Assembly: GCF_900129855.1 (NCBI RefSeq)
Contig: NZ_LT670819.1
Location: forward strand, 7,254,001-7,318,000
Length of the DNA: 64,000 nucleotides
Direction: 5' to 3'
DNA from: Streptomyces sp. 3214.6
GTDB taxonomy: Bacteria; Actinomycetota; Actinomycetes; Streptomycetales; Streptomycetaceae
The notes below the pieces were generated by a model, which saw only the letters and a program-made list of their open reading frames with translations, did not search any database and was not told the DNA's origin. Below, piece after piece: positions 40,512-48,704 of this stretch. The translations under genes were made by a program, and so were the position numbers. Within the stretch, counting starts at the first letter, position 1; each line of letters begins with the position of its first letter.

Positions 40512-42392
40512 CTAACGGGCGCGCAGGTGTGTCGCGCGCACCTGCGCCACCAACTCCCGTACGACGGACGCCCCGTTCAGCGTCAGCACCGACTCCGGAT
40601 GGAACTGCACGCCCGCGAACCCGGGCCCGCGCATCGCGTGCACCTCGCCGTTCGCGGCCCGGCTCACCTCCACGCCGTTCGCGGCCAGCTCCCGCTGCGC
40701 CTCGTCGTCGCACCGCGCCACGAAGCTGTTGTAGAACCCGACGGTCTCCGCCCGCCCGAACAGGTCCACGACGGTCTGCGCCCCCTGATACGGCACCTCC
40801 TTCCGTACGATGTCCAGGCCCAGCTCCGCCGCGATCAGCTCGTGCCCGAGGCAGACCCCGAGGACACCGTCCCGGTGGTCCCGCAGGACGTGGGCCGTCA
40901 GCTCCCGCAGGAACCGCATCTTCGGGTCGGCCAGGTCGCACGGGTCGCCGGGACCGGGGCCCAGCACGAGCGGCCCCTCGTGCGCGAGCACCGCCTCCCG
41001 CAGCCCGGGCTCGTCGTACCGCCGCACGCTCACGTCGAGGCCGCTCGACCGCAGCACGTGCGCGAGCATCGCCGTGAAGGTGTCCTCGCCGTCGACGACG
41101 AGCGCGTGCCCGGACTGTTCCTCGGTCCGCTCCTGCATCCGCAGCCAGAACGGCGCCAGCGAGGCCCGGCGTCCGTCCAGCGCGGCCCGCACCCGGGGGT
41201 CGTCGGCCAGCGGGGGGCGGGTGTGCTCCGCCCGGGGCCTGCCCGGTCGTACGCCGAGCGCGGCCAGGACGCCCGCCGCCTTCGCGTGTGTCTCGGCGAC
41301 CTCGCCCGCCGGGTCGGAGCCCCGCACCAGCGTGGCCCCGACCGGCACCCGCAGCCGTCCGGCCGCGTCGATGTCGGCGGTCCGGATGAGGATGGGGGAG
41401 TCGAGGGTCTGGGCCCCGCCGGCGTCACGGCCGAGCAGCGCCAGCGCACCCGCGTAGTAGCCCCGTGCGACGCCGTCCCGCCCGAGCGGCTCGTGGCGCT
41501 CGATGACCCGGCAGGCGTTCTGGACCGGGGAGCCGGTGACGGTCGCCGCGAACATGGTCTCCTTCAGGACCTCCCGCACATCCAGGGAGGACTTCCCGCG
41601 CAGCTCGTACTCGGTGTGCGCGAGATGCGCCATCTCCTTCAGCCGGGGCCCGATCACCACCCCGCCCATGTCCCCGACGGTGCACATCATCTTGAGCTCC
41701 TCGTCGACGACCATCGACAGCTCCTCGATCTCCTTGCCGTCGGCGAGGAAGCCGAGCAGATGCTCGGGGGTGGGCCCCTCGGCCGGATACCGGTACGTCC
41801 CGCTGATCGGGTTCATGACGACCGTGCCGCCCGACATCCGGACATGCACCTCGGGGCTGGCCCCGACGAGCGTGCGGTCCCCGGTGTGCACGACGAACGT
41901 CCAGTACGCGCCCCGCTCGCCCTCCAGGAGCCGGCGGAACAGCGCGAGCGCGTCGGCCCGGCCGAACCCCTCGATCGCGCCCTCGTACGTCCGCCGGATC
42001 ACGAAGTTCGCGCCCTCGCCCCGTCCGATCTCGTCCCGCAGGACCCGCCCGACGATCTCCGCGTACTCCTCGTCGGCCACGTCGAAGCCGCCGTCCCGTA
42101 CGTCGACGTCGTGAGCGGGGAGCTGGGCGAGAGCCTCGGCGAGCGGGAACTCGTGCGACTCCTCGGGGGTGAGGAACGCCAGCGGGGTGCCGTCGTCGCG
42201 GACGTCGAAGCCGCGCTCGCGGATCTGCCGGAACGGGATGAGCGCCAGGCCCTCGTCGGGGAGGTCGGCGAGCCGGTCGTGGGCGGAGACCGGGCCGAGG
42301 AACACCTCGACGGTGTTCTCGTCGCGCCCGGGGGTGCGGCGGCGCAGCAGGGCGAACGGGCGGGGATCGTCGAGCAGGTCGAGCAGCTGCAT
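40512..42392 (-). CDS. trpE: Fused anthranilate synthase (TrpE-TrpG)
   Basis: A 626-residue fusion. Residues 1 to about 430 are the chorismate-converting subunit (NPISGTYRYPAEGPTPEHLL, VTGSPVQNACRVIERHEP, GYYAGALALLG). Residues from about 440 on are a class I glutamine amidotransferase with LVLGPGPGDPCDL, nucleophile Cys in GVCLGHELIAAELG and the His-Glu pair in VQFHPESVLT. It makes anthranilate from chorismate and glutamine for tryptophan or secondary products. The ATG at 42392 has GAAGGAAA upstream; before it lie an attenuator hairpin and the WWW leader peptide. It is divergent from the DAHP synthase gene. Confidence 0.93.
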   Translation of the reverse strand: MQLLDLLDDPRPFALLRRRTPGRDENTVEVFLGPVSAHDRLADLPDEGLALIPFRQIRERGFDVRDDGTPLAFLTPEESHEFPLAEALAQLPAHDVDVRDGGFDVADEEYAEIVGRVLRDEIGRGEGANFVIRRTYEGAIEGFGRADALALFRRLLEGERGAYWTFVVHTGDRTLVGASPEVHVRMSGGTVVMNPISGTYRYPAEGPTPEHLLGFLADGKEIEELSMVVDEELKMMCTVGDMGGVVIGPRLKEMAHLAHTEYELRGKSSLDVREVLKETMFAATVTGSPVQNACRVIERHEPLGRDGVARGYYAGALALLGRDAGGAQTLDSPILIRTADIDAAGRLRVPVGATLVRGSDPAGEVAETHAKAAGVLAALGVRPGRPRAEHTRPPLADDPRVRAALDGRRASLAPFWLRMQERTEEQSGHALVVDGEDTFTAMLAHVLRSSGLDVSVRRYDEPGLREAVLAHEGPLVLGPGPGDPCDLADPKMRFLRELTAHVLRDHRDGVLGVCLGHELIAAELGLDIVRKEVPYQGAQTVVDLFGRAETVGFYNSFVARCDDEAQRELAANGVEVSRAANGEVHAMRGPGFAGVQFHPESVLTLNGASVVRELVAQVRATHLRAR

Positions 42393-42445
42393 GGGTCCGT
42401 TTCCTTCTCGCTGTGAGGTGGAGAGGAACGGACCCCGGCAAACGC

Positions 42446-42472
42446 CGAAGGCCGCCCCTCGGGCGGCCTTCG
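42446..42472 (-). terminator. trp attenuator hairpin
   Basis: A perfect 12-bp stem (42446-42457 with 42461-42472) around a 3-nt loop, between the leader peptide and trpE, followed in the transcript by GCGUUU. It is the terminator of a tryptophan attenuation system. Confidence 0.8.
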
Positions 42473-42493
42473 CGAAGTCTTGCGTACGCGCAG

Positions 42494-42550
42494 TCAGTGG
42501 GCCGCCGGATGAGCGGTCCACCACCAGTTCTGGGTCGAATGCGCGAACAT
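42494..42550 (-). CDS. trpL: trp operon leader peptide
   Basis: An 18-residue peptide, MFAHSTQNWWWTAHPAAH, read on the minus strand and ending 101 bases before the trpE ATG. Three tandem tryptophan codons allow ribosome stalling when charged tRNA-Trp is scarce, which would prevent the attenuator hairpin from forming. Confidence 0.92.
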   Translation of the reverse strand: MFAHSTQNWWWTAHPAAH

Positions 42551-42652
42551 GCGACGCACCCTACCCCACGCGCAGGTGAGCAGGAGCGTGTCTCACCTGT
42601 CGAGCCGTGCGAAAACGACTCGACACGACCCCGTAATGTGGAGGTCGTGACC

Positions 42653-43999
42653 GTGAACGCTAAGACCAGCGCGAGCGCTGGCAACACCTGGCGAGACCTG
42701 CCCGCGGCGCAGCAGCCCGAGTACCCCGACACCGAGGCTCTGCGCGCAGTCGTTGCGGAGCTTCAGTCGTATCCGCCGCTCGTCTTCGCGGGCGAGTGCG
42801 ACCAGCTGCGCGCCCGGATGGCGGCCGTCGCCAAGGGAGAGGCGTTCCTCCTCCAGGGCGGCGACTGCGCGGAGGCCTTCGACGCGGTGTCCGCCGACCA
42901 CATCCGCAACAAGCTGAAGACGCTGCTGCAGATGGGCGCGGTGCTGACGTACGCGGCGTCGGTGCCGGTGGTCAAGGTCGGCCGGATCGCCGGCCAGTAC
43001 TCCAAGCCGCGCTCCAAGGGCACCGAGACCCGGGACGGGGTGACGCTCCCGACGTACCGGGGCGACTCGGTCAACGGCTTCGACTTCAACGAGGCGGCCC
43101 GCATCCCGGACCCCGAGCGTCTGAAGCGGATGTACAACGCGTCCGCCTCCACGCTCAACCTGGTGCGCGCCTTCGCCACCGGCGGCTACGCCGATCTGCG
43201 TCAGGTGCACGCCTGGAACCAGGACTTCGTGAAGTCGTCCCCGTCCGGGCAGCGCTACGAGCAGCTCGCCCGCGAGATCGACCAGGCGCTGAACTTCATG
43301 CACGCCTGCGGGGTCGACCCGGAGGAGTTCAAGACGGTCGAGTTCTACTCCTCGCACGAGGCGCTGCTGCTGGACTACGAGTCCGCGCTGACCCGTGTCG
43401 ACTCGCGCACCGGGCGGCTGTACGACGTCTCGGCGCACATGGTGTGGATCGGTGAGCGCACCCGGCAGCTGGACCACGCGCACATCGAGTTCGCGTCGAA
43501 GATCCGCAACCCGATCGGCATCAAGCTCGGCCCGACGACGACGGCCGAGGAGGCGCTGCAGTACATCGAGCGTCTCGACCCCGACCGGGAGCCGGGCCGG
43601 CTGACGTTCATCGTCCGCATGGGCGCCGACAAGGTCCGCGACAAGCTGCCCGAGCTGGTCGAGAAGGTCACGGCGTCGGGTGCGACGGTGGCGTGGGTGA
43701 CCGACCCGATGCACGGCAACACCTTCGAGGCGGCCTCCGGTCACAAGACCCGGCGGTTCGACGACGTGCTCGACGAGGTCAAGGGCTTCTTCGAGGTCCA
43801 CAAGGGTCTCGGCACCCACCCGGGCGGCATCCATGTGGAGCTGACGGGTGACGACGTCACCGAGTGCGTGGGCGGCGGCGACGAGATCTTCGTCGACGAC
43901 CTCCACCAGCGCTACGAGACGGCCTGCGACCCCCGCCTGAACCGCAGCCAGTCCCTCGACCTGGCGTTCCTCGTCGCGGAGATGTACCGGGACCAGTAG
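42653..43999 (+). CDS. aroH: Class II 3-deoxy-D-arabino-heptulosonate-7-phosphate synthase
   Basis: A 448-residue class II (plant/AroG-Mtb type) DAHP synthase, the first step of the shikimate pathway. Motifs: FLLQGGDCAEAF with a metal-binding cysteine, VVKVGRIAGQYSKPRS, YSSHEALLLDYE and WVTDPMHGNT with the metal-binding residues, GIHVELTGDDVTECVGG near the end. I start it at the GTG at 42653, 8 bases after GGAGG; the GTG at 42647 is too close to that site. It is divergent from the fused anthranilate synthase, so the divergent region probably balances flow into tryptophan. Confidence 0.94.
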   Translation: MNAKTSASAGNTWRDLPAAQQPEYPDTEALRAVVAELQSYPPLVFAGECDQLRARMAAVAKGEAFLLQGGDCAEAFDAVSADHIRNKLKTLLQMGAVLTYAASVPVVKVGRIAGQYSKPRSKGTETRDGVTLPTYRGDSVNGFDFNEAARIPDPERLKRMYNASASTLNLVRAFATGGYADLRQVHAWNQDFVKSSPSGQRYEQLAREIDQALNFMHACGVDPEEFKTVEFYSSHEALLLDYESALTRVDSRTGRLYDVSAHMVWIGERTRQLDHAHIEFASKIRNPIGIKLGPTTTAEEALQYIERLDPDREPGRLTFIVRMGADKVRDKLPELVEKVTASGATVAWVTDPMHGNTFEAASGHKTRRFDDVLDEVKGFFEVHKGLGTHPGGIHVELTGDDVTECVGGGDEIFVDDLHQRYETACDPRLNRSQSLDLAFLVAEMYRDQ

Positions 44000-44015
44000 T
44001 CGTCGGTCATGGCAA

Positions 44016-44047
44016 TGGGGCGCGGATCACATACGATCCGCGCCCCA
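44016..44047 (+). terminator. Hairpin after the DAHP synthase gene
   Basis: A perfect 13-bp stem (44016-44028 with 44035-44047) around a 6-nt loop, 17 bases after the stop codon. Confidence 0.8.
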
Positions 44048-44076
44048 CGCCACTTTTGCGGTCTCTGAGCGCCGGG

Positions 44077-44095
44077 TAAGGTTAGGTTAGCCTTA
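44077..44095. promoter_or_regulatory. DmdR1/IdeR-type iron box
   Basis: TAAGGTTAGGTTAGCCTTA matches the actinobacterial iron-box consensus at about 15 of 19 positions and lies 27 bases before the GTG of the ferredoxin gene. Iron-loaded DmdR1 should repress it, so the gene is made when iron is low. Confidence 0.82.
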
Positions 44096-44121
44096 TCGAT
44101 CTCGGCGGGAGGTGAATCCGC

Positions 44122-44361
44122 GTGTACGTCTGCAGCTGCTTCGGAGTGACTGAAGCGCAGGTCCAGCAGCATGTGGACGGCGGCGCCTGCACGCCCCGCC
44201 AGATCGCCTCCGCCTGCAAGGCGGGGACCGACTGCGGCTCCTGCGTCCGCCGGATCCAGGCGATCCTCGGCCGGGGCGCCTGCTCGCGCCGGGACCTCAC
44301 CGTCGCCGACCGCGGCGAACCGGCCCTCGCCGAGCTCCCCGACCTGAGGGAAGCGGCCTAG
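44122..44361 (+). CDS. Bacterioferritin-associated ferredoxin (Bfd-like [2Fe-2S] protein)
   Basis: A 79-residue BFD-type ferredoxin with the four cluster cysteines in YVCSCFGVT (two) and AGTDCGSCVRR (two). Bfd reduces and releases iron stored in bacterioferritin under iron starvation. This fits both its iron box and the bacterioferritin gene, which converges on it with a 4-bp overlap. The start is GTG with GGGAGG nine bases upstream. The last 25 residues are not part of the usual fold. Confidence 0.9.
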   Translation: MYVCSCFGVTEAQVQQHVDGGACTPRQIASACKAGTDCGSCVRRIQAILGRGACSRRDLTVADRGEPALAELPDLREAA

Positions 44362-44837
44362 CTCTCCGGCTGTTCGATCAGCTGCGCGATGTAGAGGGCG
44401 TCACCGAGCTTGTCCACCAGCTCCAGCTGGGTGTCGAGATAGTCGATGTGGTGCTCCTCGTCCTCGAGGATCGACTCGAAGATGTTCGCGGAGGTGATGT
44501 CGCCCTTTTCGCGCATCACCTTGATGCCGCGCTTCAGGCGGTCGATCGCCTCGACCTCGATCTGCCGGTCGGCCTCGAACATCTCCTTGACCGTCTGGCC
44601 CACGCGCACATGGAACAGCCGCTGGTAGTTCGGCAGCCCCTCCAGGAACAGGATCCGGTCGGTCAGTACCTCGGCGTGCTTCATCTCGTCGAAGGACTCG
44701 TGCCGCGTGTACTTCGCGAGCTTTGTCCAGCCGAAGTTCTCCTGCATCTTGGCGTGGAGGAAGTACTGGTTGATCGCGGTGAGCTCGCCGGTGAGCTGCT
44801 CGTTGAGGAACTCGATGACCTCGGGGTCGCCCTGCAT
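44358..44837 (-). CDS. bfr: Bacterioferritin
   Basis: A 159-residue haem-containing 24-mer iron store. With the start at 44837 the classic numbering falls into place: ferroxidase ligands E18, E51, H54, E94, E127 and H130, and haem ligand M52 (in DEMKH). GGAAGGAG lies upstream of this ATG, so the longer form with six extra residues (start 44855) is unlikely. It oxidises and stores ferrous iron and protects from peroxide damage. It converges with the Bfd-like gene. Confidence 0.95.
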   Translation of the reverse strand: MQGDPEVIEFLNEQLTGELTAINQYFLHAKMQENFGWTKLAKYTRHESFDEMKHAEVLTDRILFLEGLPNYQRLFHVRVGQTVKEMFEADRQIEVEAIDRLKRGIKVMREKGDITSANIFESILEDEEHHIDYLDTQLELVDKLGDALYIAQLIEQPES

Positions 44838-44912
44838 CGCAGAGGCTCCTTCCACGTGGGGGATCGGGGAGGTTGCCGCCGCATGATTTCACCGGTGTCG
44901 AAGATCGTCCAG

Positions 44913-44947
44913 TAAGTGCGTACTTAGTAAGTTAGTGCATGCTTAGT
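44913..44947. promoter_or_regulatory. Array of TAAGT/ACTTA half-sites upstream of bfr
   Basis: TAAGT-GCGT-ACTTA-G-TAAGT within 44913-44932, followed by TTAGTGCATGCTTAGTA, forms overlapping palindromes in an AT-rich spot between bfr and the divergent oxidoreductase gene. It looks like a regulator-binding region; the protein is unknown. Confidence 0.45.
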
Positions 44948-45061
44948 AGCAGTTGCCCGATTCGGGATATGGGCGGTCATGGCTGGTCATGTGCACCGTC
45001 CGGGGTCTGTCAGGATGGAGTCATGGGTCATCCGGTGGAGCGCGCGTCTGGAGGAGAAGCG

Positions 45062-45655
45062 GTGTCCGAGCTTCCGCCGGGACAGCGACTGCAGCGGGGC
45101 TGGCCCGTCACGCACTACGGTCCGGTGCCCAGGTTCCGGCCCGAGCGCTGGGAGTTCAGGGTCTTCGGCGCCACCGCCGACGGTGAGAAGCACTGCTGGA
45201 ACCACGAGGAGTTCACGGCCCTTCCGTACGCGTCCGTCCTGGCCGATCTGCACTGTGTGACGAAGTTCAGCATGCTCGGCGCCGAGTGGGGCGGGATCCC
45301 GGCCCGGACCATCCTGGAGCTGGCGCCGCCCGCGCCGAGCGTCACCCATGTGATGGTGTGGGCCGAGTACGGGTTCAGCTCCAATCTGCGCCTGGCCGAC
45401 TTCGCCGCCGAGCGCACGATCTTCGCCACCCACAAGGACGGCGAGCTCCTCACCGCCGAACACGGCTTCCCGCTCCGCCTGGTCGTCCCGCACCTCTACG
45501 CCTGGAAGGGCCCCAAGTGGGTCCGCGGCGTCGAGTACATGACCGCGGACCGCCGCGGCTTCTGGGAGGAGCGCGGCTACCACAACATCGGCGACCCCTG
45601 GAAGGAACAGCGCTACTCCTACCAGGAGGGCCCGGGGGACGGCCCCGAGCTCTGA
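45062..45655 (+). CDS. Sulfite-oxidase-like molybdopterin-binding protein (YedY/MsrP-type core)
   Basis: A protein of about 197 residues with only the molybdopterin core of the sulfite oxidase superfamily. The Mo-ligating cysteine is in LHCVTKFSM and the cofactor-binding segments are YGFSSNLRLADF and LVVPHLYAWKGPKWVRGVEYM. There is no signal peptide and no C-terminal dimer domain, so it is a minimal cytoplasmic version. I choose the GTG at 45062 (GGAGGAG five bases upstream); the ATG at 45023 is an alternative that adds 13 residues. Substrate is unknown. Confidence 0.82.
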   Translation: MSELPPGQRLQRGWPVTHYGPVPRFRPERWEFRVFGATADGEKHCWNHEEFTALPYASVLADLHCVTKFSMLGAEWGGIPARTILELAPPAPSVTHVMVWAEYGFSSNLRLADFAAERTIFATHKDGELLTAEHGFPLRLVVPHLYAWKGPKWVRGVEYMTADRRGFWEERGYHNIGDPWKEQRYSYQEGPGDGPEL

Positions 45656-45700
45656 CCTGCGGGCCTTCAGCGACGCGTGGGGGAACGAGGACCGGCCGCC

Positions 45701-46615
45701 TCAGCCGTCGCGCAGTTTCTTCAGCCGCTCCACGTCCGCCGCGTGTCCCTCCTTGCCGCCGGGGGTCTCGATGATCAGGGGGACGCCCACGGTCGCGGGG
45801 TGGGTCATCAGCGCCCGGAACGGGTCCTCGCCGATGTGACCTGCGCCGATGTTCTCGTGCCGGTCCTTGTGGGCGCCGACGACGTCCTTGGAGTCGTTGG
45901 CGTGGATCAGCTTCAGCCGGCCCTCGCCGACGGTGTCCACCAGCAGGTCCAGCGTCTGGTGCATGCCGGCGGGGCCGGTCAGGTCGTGCCCGGCCGCGAA
46001 GATGTGGCAGGTGTCGAGGCAGACGCCCAGCTTGGGATGGGCGTCCAGCGCCTCGAAGTACGGCCCGAAGTCCCAGGTCCGGGAGCAGAGCGAGGCGCCC
46101 TGGCCGGCGGTGGACTCCAGCAGCAGGAACGGGTCCTCGTCGTGGGTCAGCTCGTCCAGCAGCGGCAGCAGGTGCTCGCGGACCTGCTTCAGCGCCACGG
46201 ACCGGTCCCGGCCGCCCGTCGCGCTCCCCGTGTGCACGACCACGCCCAGGGCGCCGATCTCCCGCCCGCGGCGCAGCGAGTGCCGCAGCGACTCCACCGA
46301 CTTCTCCACCGTCGCCTCGGTGTGCGAGCCGAAGTTGATCAGGTACGGCGCGTGCACGTACGCCGGGACCGACTCCGCCGCGCACACCTCCCGGAAGGCC
46401 TCGTCCTGCCGCGGGTTCCCGACCGGCGTGGCCCAGCCGCGCGGGTTGGCGACGAACACCTGGACCGTCTCGGCCCTGAGGTCATGGGCGTACGACATGC
46501 CCACGTCGTGCAGCCCGCCGGCCACGGGGACATGACCGCCGACGGGGTTGCGGGAGGCGAAAGGGGACGCGGAGGAGGTGGCGGCGGGGGAGGGACTGGG
46601 GGCTTCAGGACTCAC
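45701..46615 (-). CDS. nfo: Endonuclease IV (AP endonuclease)
   Basis: A 304-residue TIM-barrel repair enzyme that cuts at abasic sites. Metal ligands are visible in AYVHAPYLINFGS, LGVVVHTGS, LLLESTAGQG, GVCLDTCHIFAAGHD, LIHANDSKDVVGAHKDRHENIGAGHIG and the final IIETPGGKE. GTG at 46615 gives an N-terminal Pro/Ser-rich stretch before NPVGGHVPVAGGL; no strong ribosome binding site supports it and a shorter start is possible. Confidence 0.9.
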   Translation of the reverse strand: MSPEAPSPSPAATSSASPFASRNPVGGHVPVAGGLHDVGMSYAHDLRAETVQVFVANPRGWATPVGNPRQDEAFREVCAAESVPAYVHAPYLINFGSHTEATVEKSVESLRHSLRRGREIGALGVVVHTGSATGGRDRSVALKQVREHLLPLLDELTHDEDPFLLLESTAGQGASLCSRTWDFGPYFEALDAHPKLGVCLDTCHIFAAGHDLTGPAGMHQTLDLLVDTVGEGRLKLIHANDSKDVVGAHKDRHENIGAGHIGEDPFRALMTHPATVGVPLIIETPGGKEGHAADVERLKKLRDG

Positions 46616-46649
46616 CCGTTCAGGGTGTCATGCCCGGCCGCCCCGCCGG

Positions 46650-48590
46650 TCAGCGGATGGTGATCGTGATCGTCGACCCCTTGGGTGCGGTGTCGCCCGC
46701 GTCCACGGACTGCTTCTTCACGGTGTCGCCGAACAGCCCCAGCAGCCCACGGTCCTCCTTGACCTCGAACCCGGACTGTTCGAGGAGCGACTTCGCGTCG
46801 CCGACGCTCGCCCCCACCACGTCCGGGACCTCGACCATCTCCGGCCCCTTGGACAGCGTCAGCGTCACCGTGTCGCCGGCGGCGGCCTTGCCGTCCGCCG
46901 CCGGGGACTGCGCCGCGACCTGCCCCTTGTCGAACTCGGAGTTGACCTCGTCGGCGGAGACCTTCACCTTCAGGCCGACCCCCTCCAGCGCCGCCCTGGC
47001 GTCGTCGAGGTCCTCGCCGGTGACGTCCGGGACGTCGATCGGGCTGCCCTTGCTGACGACGAGGGACACGGCGGTGCCCGCGCGGCGCTTCACCCCTGCC
47101 TGCGGGTTCGTGCTGATCACGAAGCCCTTGATGACGTCCTTGCTGAACTCCTGGGTGACCAGACCCGGCTCCAGGCCGTCCGTCTTCAGCAACTGCTCGG
47201 CCTTGTCCAGCCGGGAGCCCCGCACGTCCGGCACCTTCACCATCTCGGGGCCGTCGGAGACGGTGAGCGTCACGGAGCCGTGCTTGCGGATGCGGGCGCC
47301 CGGCTCAGGGTCGGTGTCCATGACGGTGCCGCGCCTGACGGTGTCGCTGTACTCGTGCCGGACCTTGCCGACCTTGATCCCGGCCGCCTCCAGCCGCTTC
47401 CTCGCCTCGGCCTCCTTCTGCGTCAGCACCGCCGGCACCTTGGTGAACTGCCCGGAGTTGATGTACCAGACGCCCGCGCCCACGCCGAACACCAGCAGCG
47501 CCACGGTGATGAGCGCGAGCACCCCCCGCCGGGGCCGCCGCACGGAACGGCGCCGGGGCGGCAGGGGCGGCGGACTCTGGAACCGGGAGGTCCGGTTCAG
47601 GGCGGCCTCGTCGGCGGGGTCGTCCTCGTTGACGGGCAGCGGGCGTGGCACTGTCAGCGAGCGCGGGATGACGCTCGTCCGGTCCTCGGCGATGTCGTGC
47701 CCGGCGGAGACGGCCTGCGGCGGCAGCGCGTCCAGCTGGTCCTCGGTGAGCGGGGCGCGCGCCTGTCGCACCTGCGCGAGCAGCGCGACGGCGTCGTGCG
47801 GCCGGACGTCGGGTGTGCGGGCGGTGGCCGAGGCGACCAGCTCGTCCAGCTCGAACGGCAGGCCGGGGACGAGGGCCGACGGCGGCGGAACGTCCTCGTG
47901 GAGGTGCTTGTAGAGCACGATCGCCGGGGAGTCCCCGTCGTGCGGCTTCTCACCGGTGAGCATCTCGTAGAGCACGACCCCGCACGCGTACACGTCGACG
48001 CGGGGATCGGCGGCGCCGGGCTGCTCGATCTGTTCGGGAGCGAGATAGGCGACGGTCCCGAGGACGGCCCCGGTGGTGCTGGTCACGGTGTCCACGGACC
48101 GCACCAGCCCGAAGTCGGCGACCTTGACCCGCCCGTCATCCCCTATGAGTACGTTCTCGGGCTTCATGTCCCGGTGCACGAACCCGGCCCGGTGCGCGGC
48201 GCCGAGCGCGGCGAGCACGGGCTCCAGGATGTCCAGCGCGGCCCGCGGCTGCAGCGCCCCGCGCTCGCGCAGCACGTCACGCAGCGTGCAGCCGGCGATG
48301 TACTCCATGGCGAGATAGACATACGACGCATCGGCACCCTGGTCGAACACCTGAACGACATTCGGGTGGGCGAGCCGCGCGACGGACTTCGCCTCCCGGA
48401 TGAAACGCTCGACGAACACCCCGTCGGCGGCGAGCGCCGGGTGCATCACCTTGAGCGCGAGCACGCGGTCCAGGCGGGTGTCCACGGCCCGGTAGACCGT
48501 GGCCATCCCGCCGACCGCGATCCGCGCCTCGACGCGATACCGGCCGTCGAGCACCTGCCCGACCAGAGGGTCCTGAAGGGTCGTGTCCAC
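46650..48590 (-). CDS. pkaF: PASTA-domain Ser/Thr protein kinase (PkaF/PknB-like)
   Basis: A eukaryotic-type kinase of about 646 residues. The kinase domain has VGGMATVYRA (glycine loop), LALKVMH (lysine), HRDMKPENVL (catalytic loop), ADFGLVRS and YLAPEQ. A juxtamembrane charged stretch leads to one membrane helix (VLALITVALLVFGVGAGVWYI) and then four extracellular PASTA repeats, each starting like VPDVRG or VPDVTG. It senses peptidoglycan fragments or lipid II. The start is uncertain: I prefer the GTG at 48590 (VDTTLQDPLVG), 7 bases after a -10 box TACACT, but a start at 48644 would add 18 residues. Confidence 0.9.
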   Translation of the reverse strand: MDTTLQDPLVGQVLDGRYRVEARIAVGGMATVYRAVDTRLDRVLALKVMHPALAADGVFVERFIREAKSVARLAHPNVVQVFDQGADASYVYLAMEYIAGCTLRDVLRERGALQPRAALDILEPVLAALGAAHRAGFVHRDMKPENVLIGDDGRVKVADFGLVRSVDTVTSTTGAVLGTVAYLAPEQIEQPGAADPRVDVYACGVVLYEMLTGEKPHDGDSPAIVLYKHLHEDVPPPSALVPGLPFELDELVASATARTPDVRPHDAVALLAQVRQARAPLTEDQLDALPPQAVSAGHDIAEDRTSVIPRSLTVPRPLPVNEDDPADEAALNRTSRFQSPPPLPPRRRSVRRPRRGVLALITVALLVFGVGAGVWYINSGQFTKVPAVLTQKEAEARKRLEAAGIKVGKVRHEYSDTVRRGTVMDTDPEPGARIRKHGSVTLTVSDGPEMVKVPDVRGSRLDKAEQLLKTDGLEPGLVTQEFSKDVIKGFVISTNPQAGVKRRAGTAVSLVVSKGSPIDVPDVTGEDLDDARAALEGVGLKVKVSADEVNSEFDKGQVAAQSPAADGKAAAGDTVTLTLSKGPEMVEVPDVVGASVGDAKSLLEQSGFEVKEDRGLLGLFGDTVKKQSVDAGDTAPKGSTITITIR

Positions 48591-48597
48591 GCAGGCG

Positions 48598-48603
48598 AGT
48601 GTA
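48598..48603 (-). promoter_or_regulatory. -10 box of a leaderless kinase promoter
   Basis: TACACT on the minus strand is 7 bases before the GTG at 48590. Confidence 0.4.
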
Positions 48604-48704
48604 CGAGCCACGACCGACACCACCGCATCCTCCGGCCCGATCACCCCTGACTGCAGCCGACCTGTAACGCGATCGAGGAGAGGCCGGGGGGAGCGGAGCG
48701 GCGG

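Noticed and set aside
46548..48650. Plus-strand 700-codon frame opposite the PASTA kinase
   Set aside because: Antisense to a complete kinase with all catalytic motifs and four PASTA repeats; no motif of its own.
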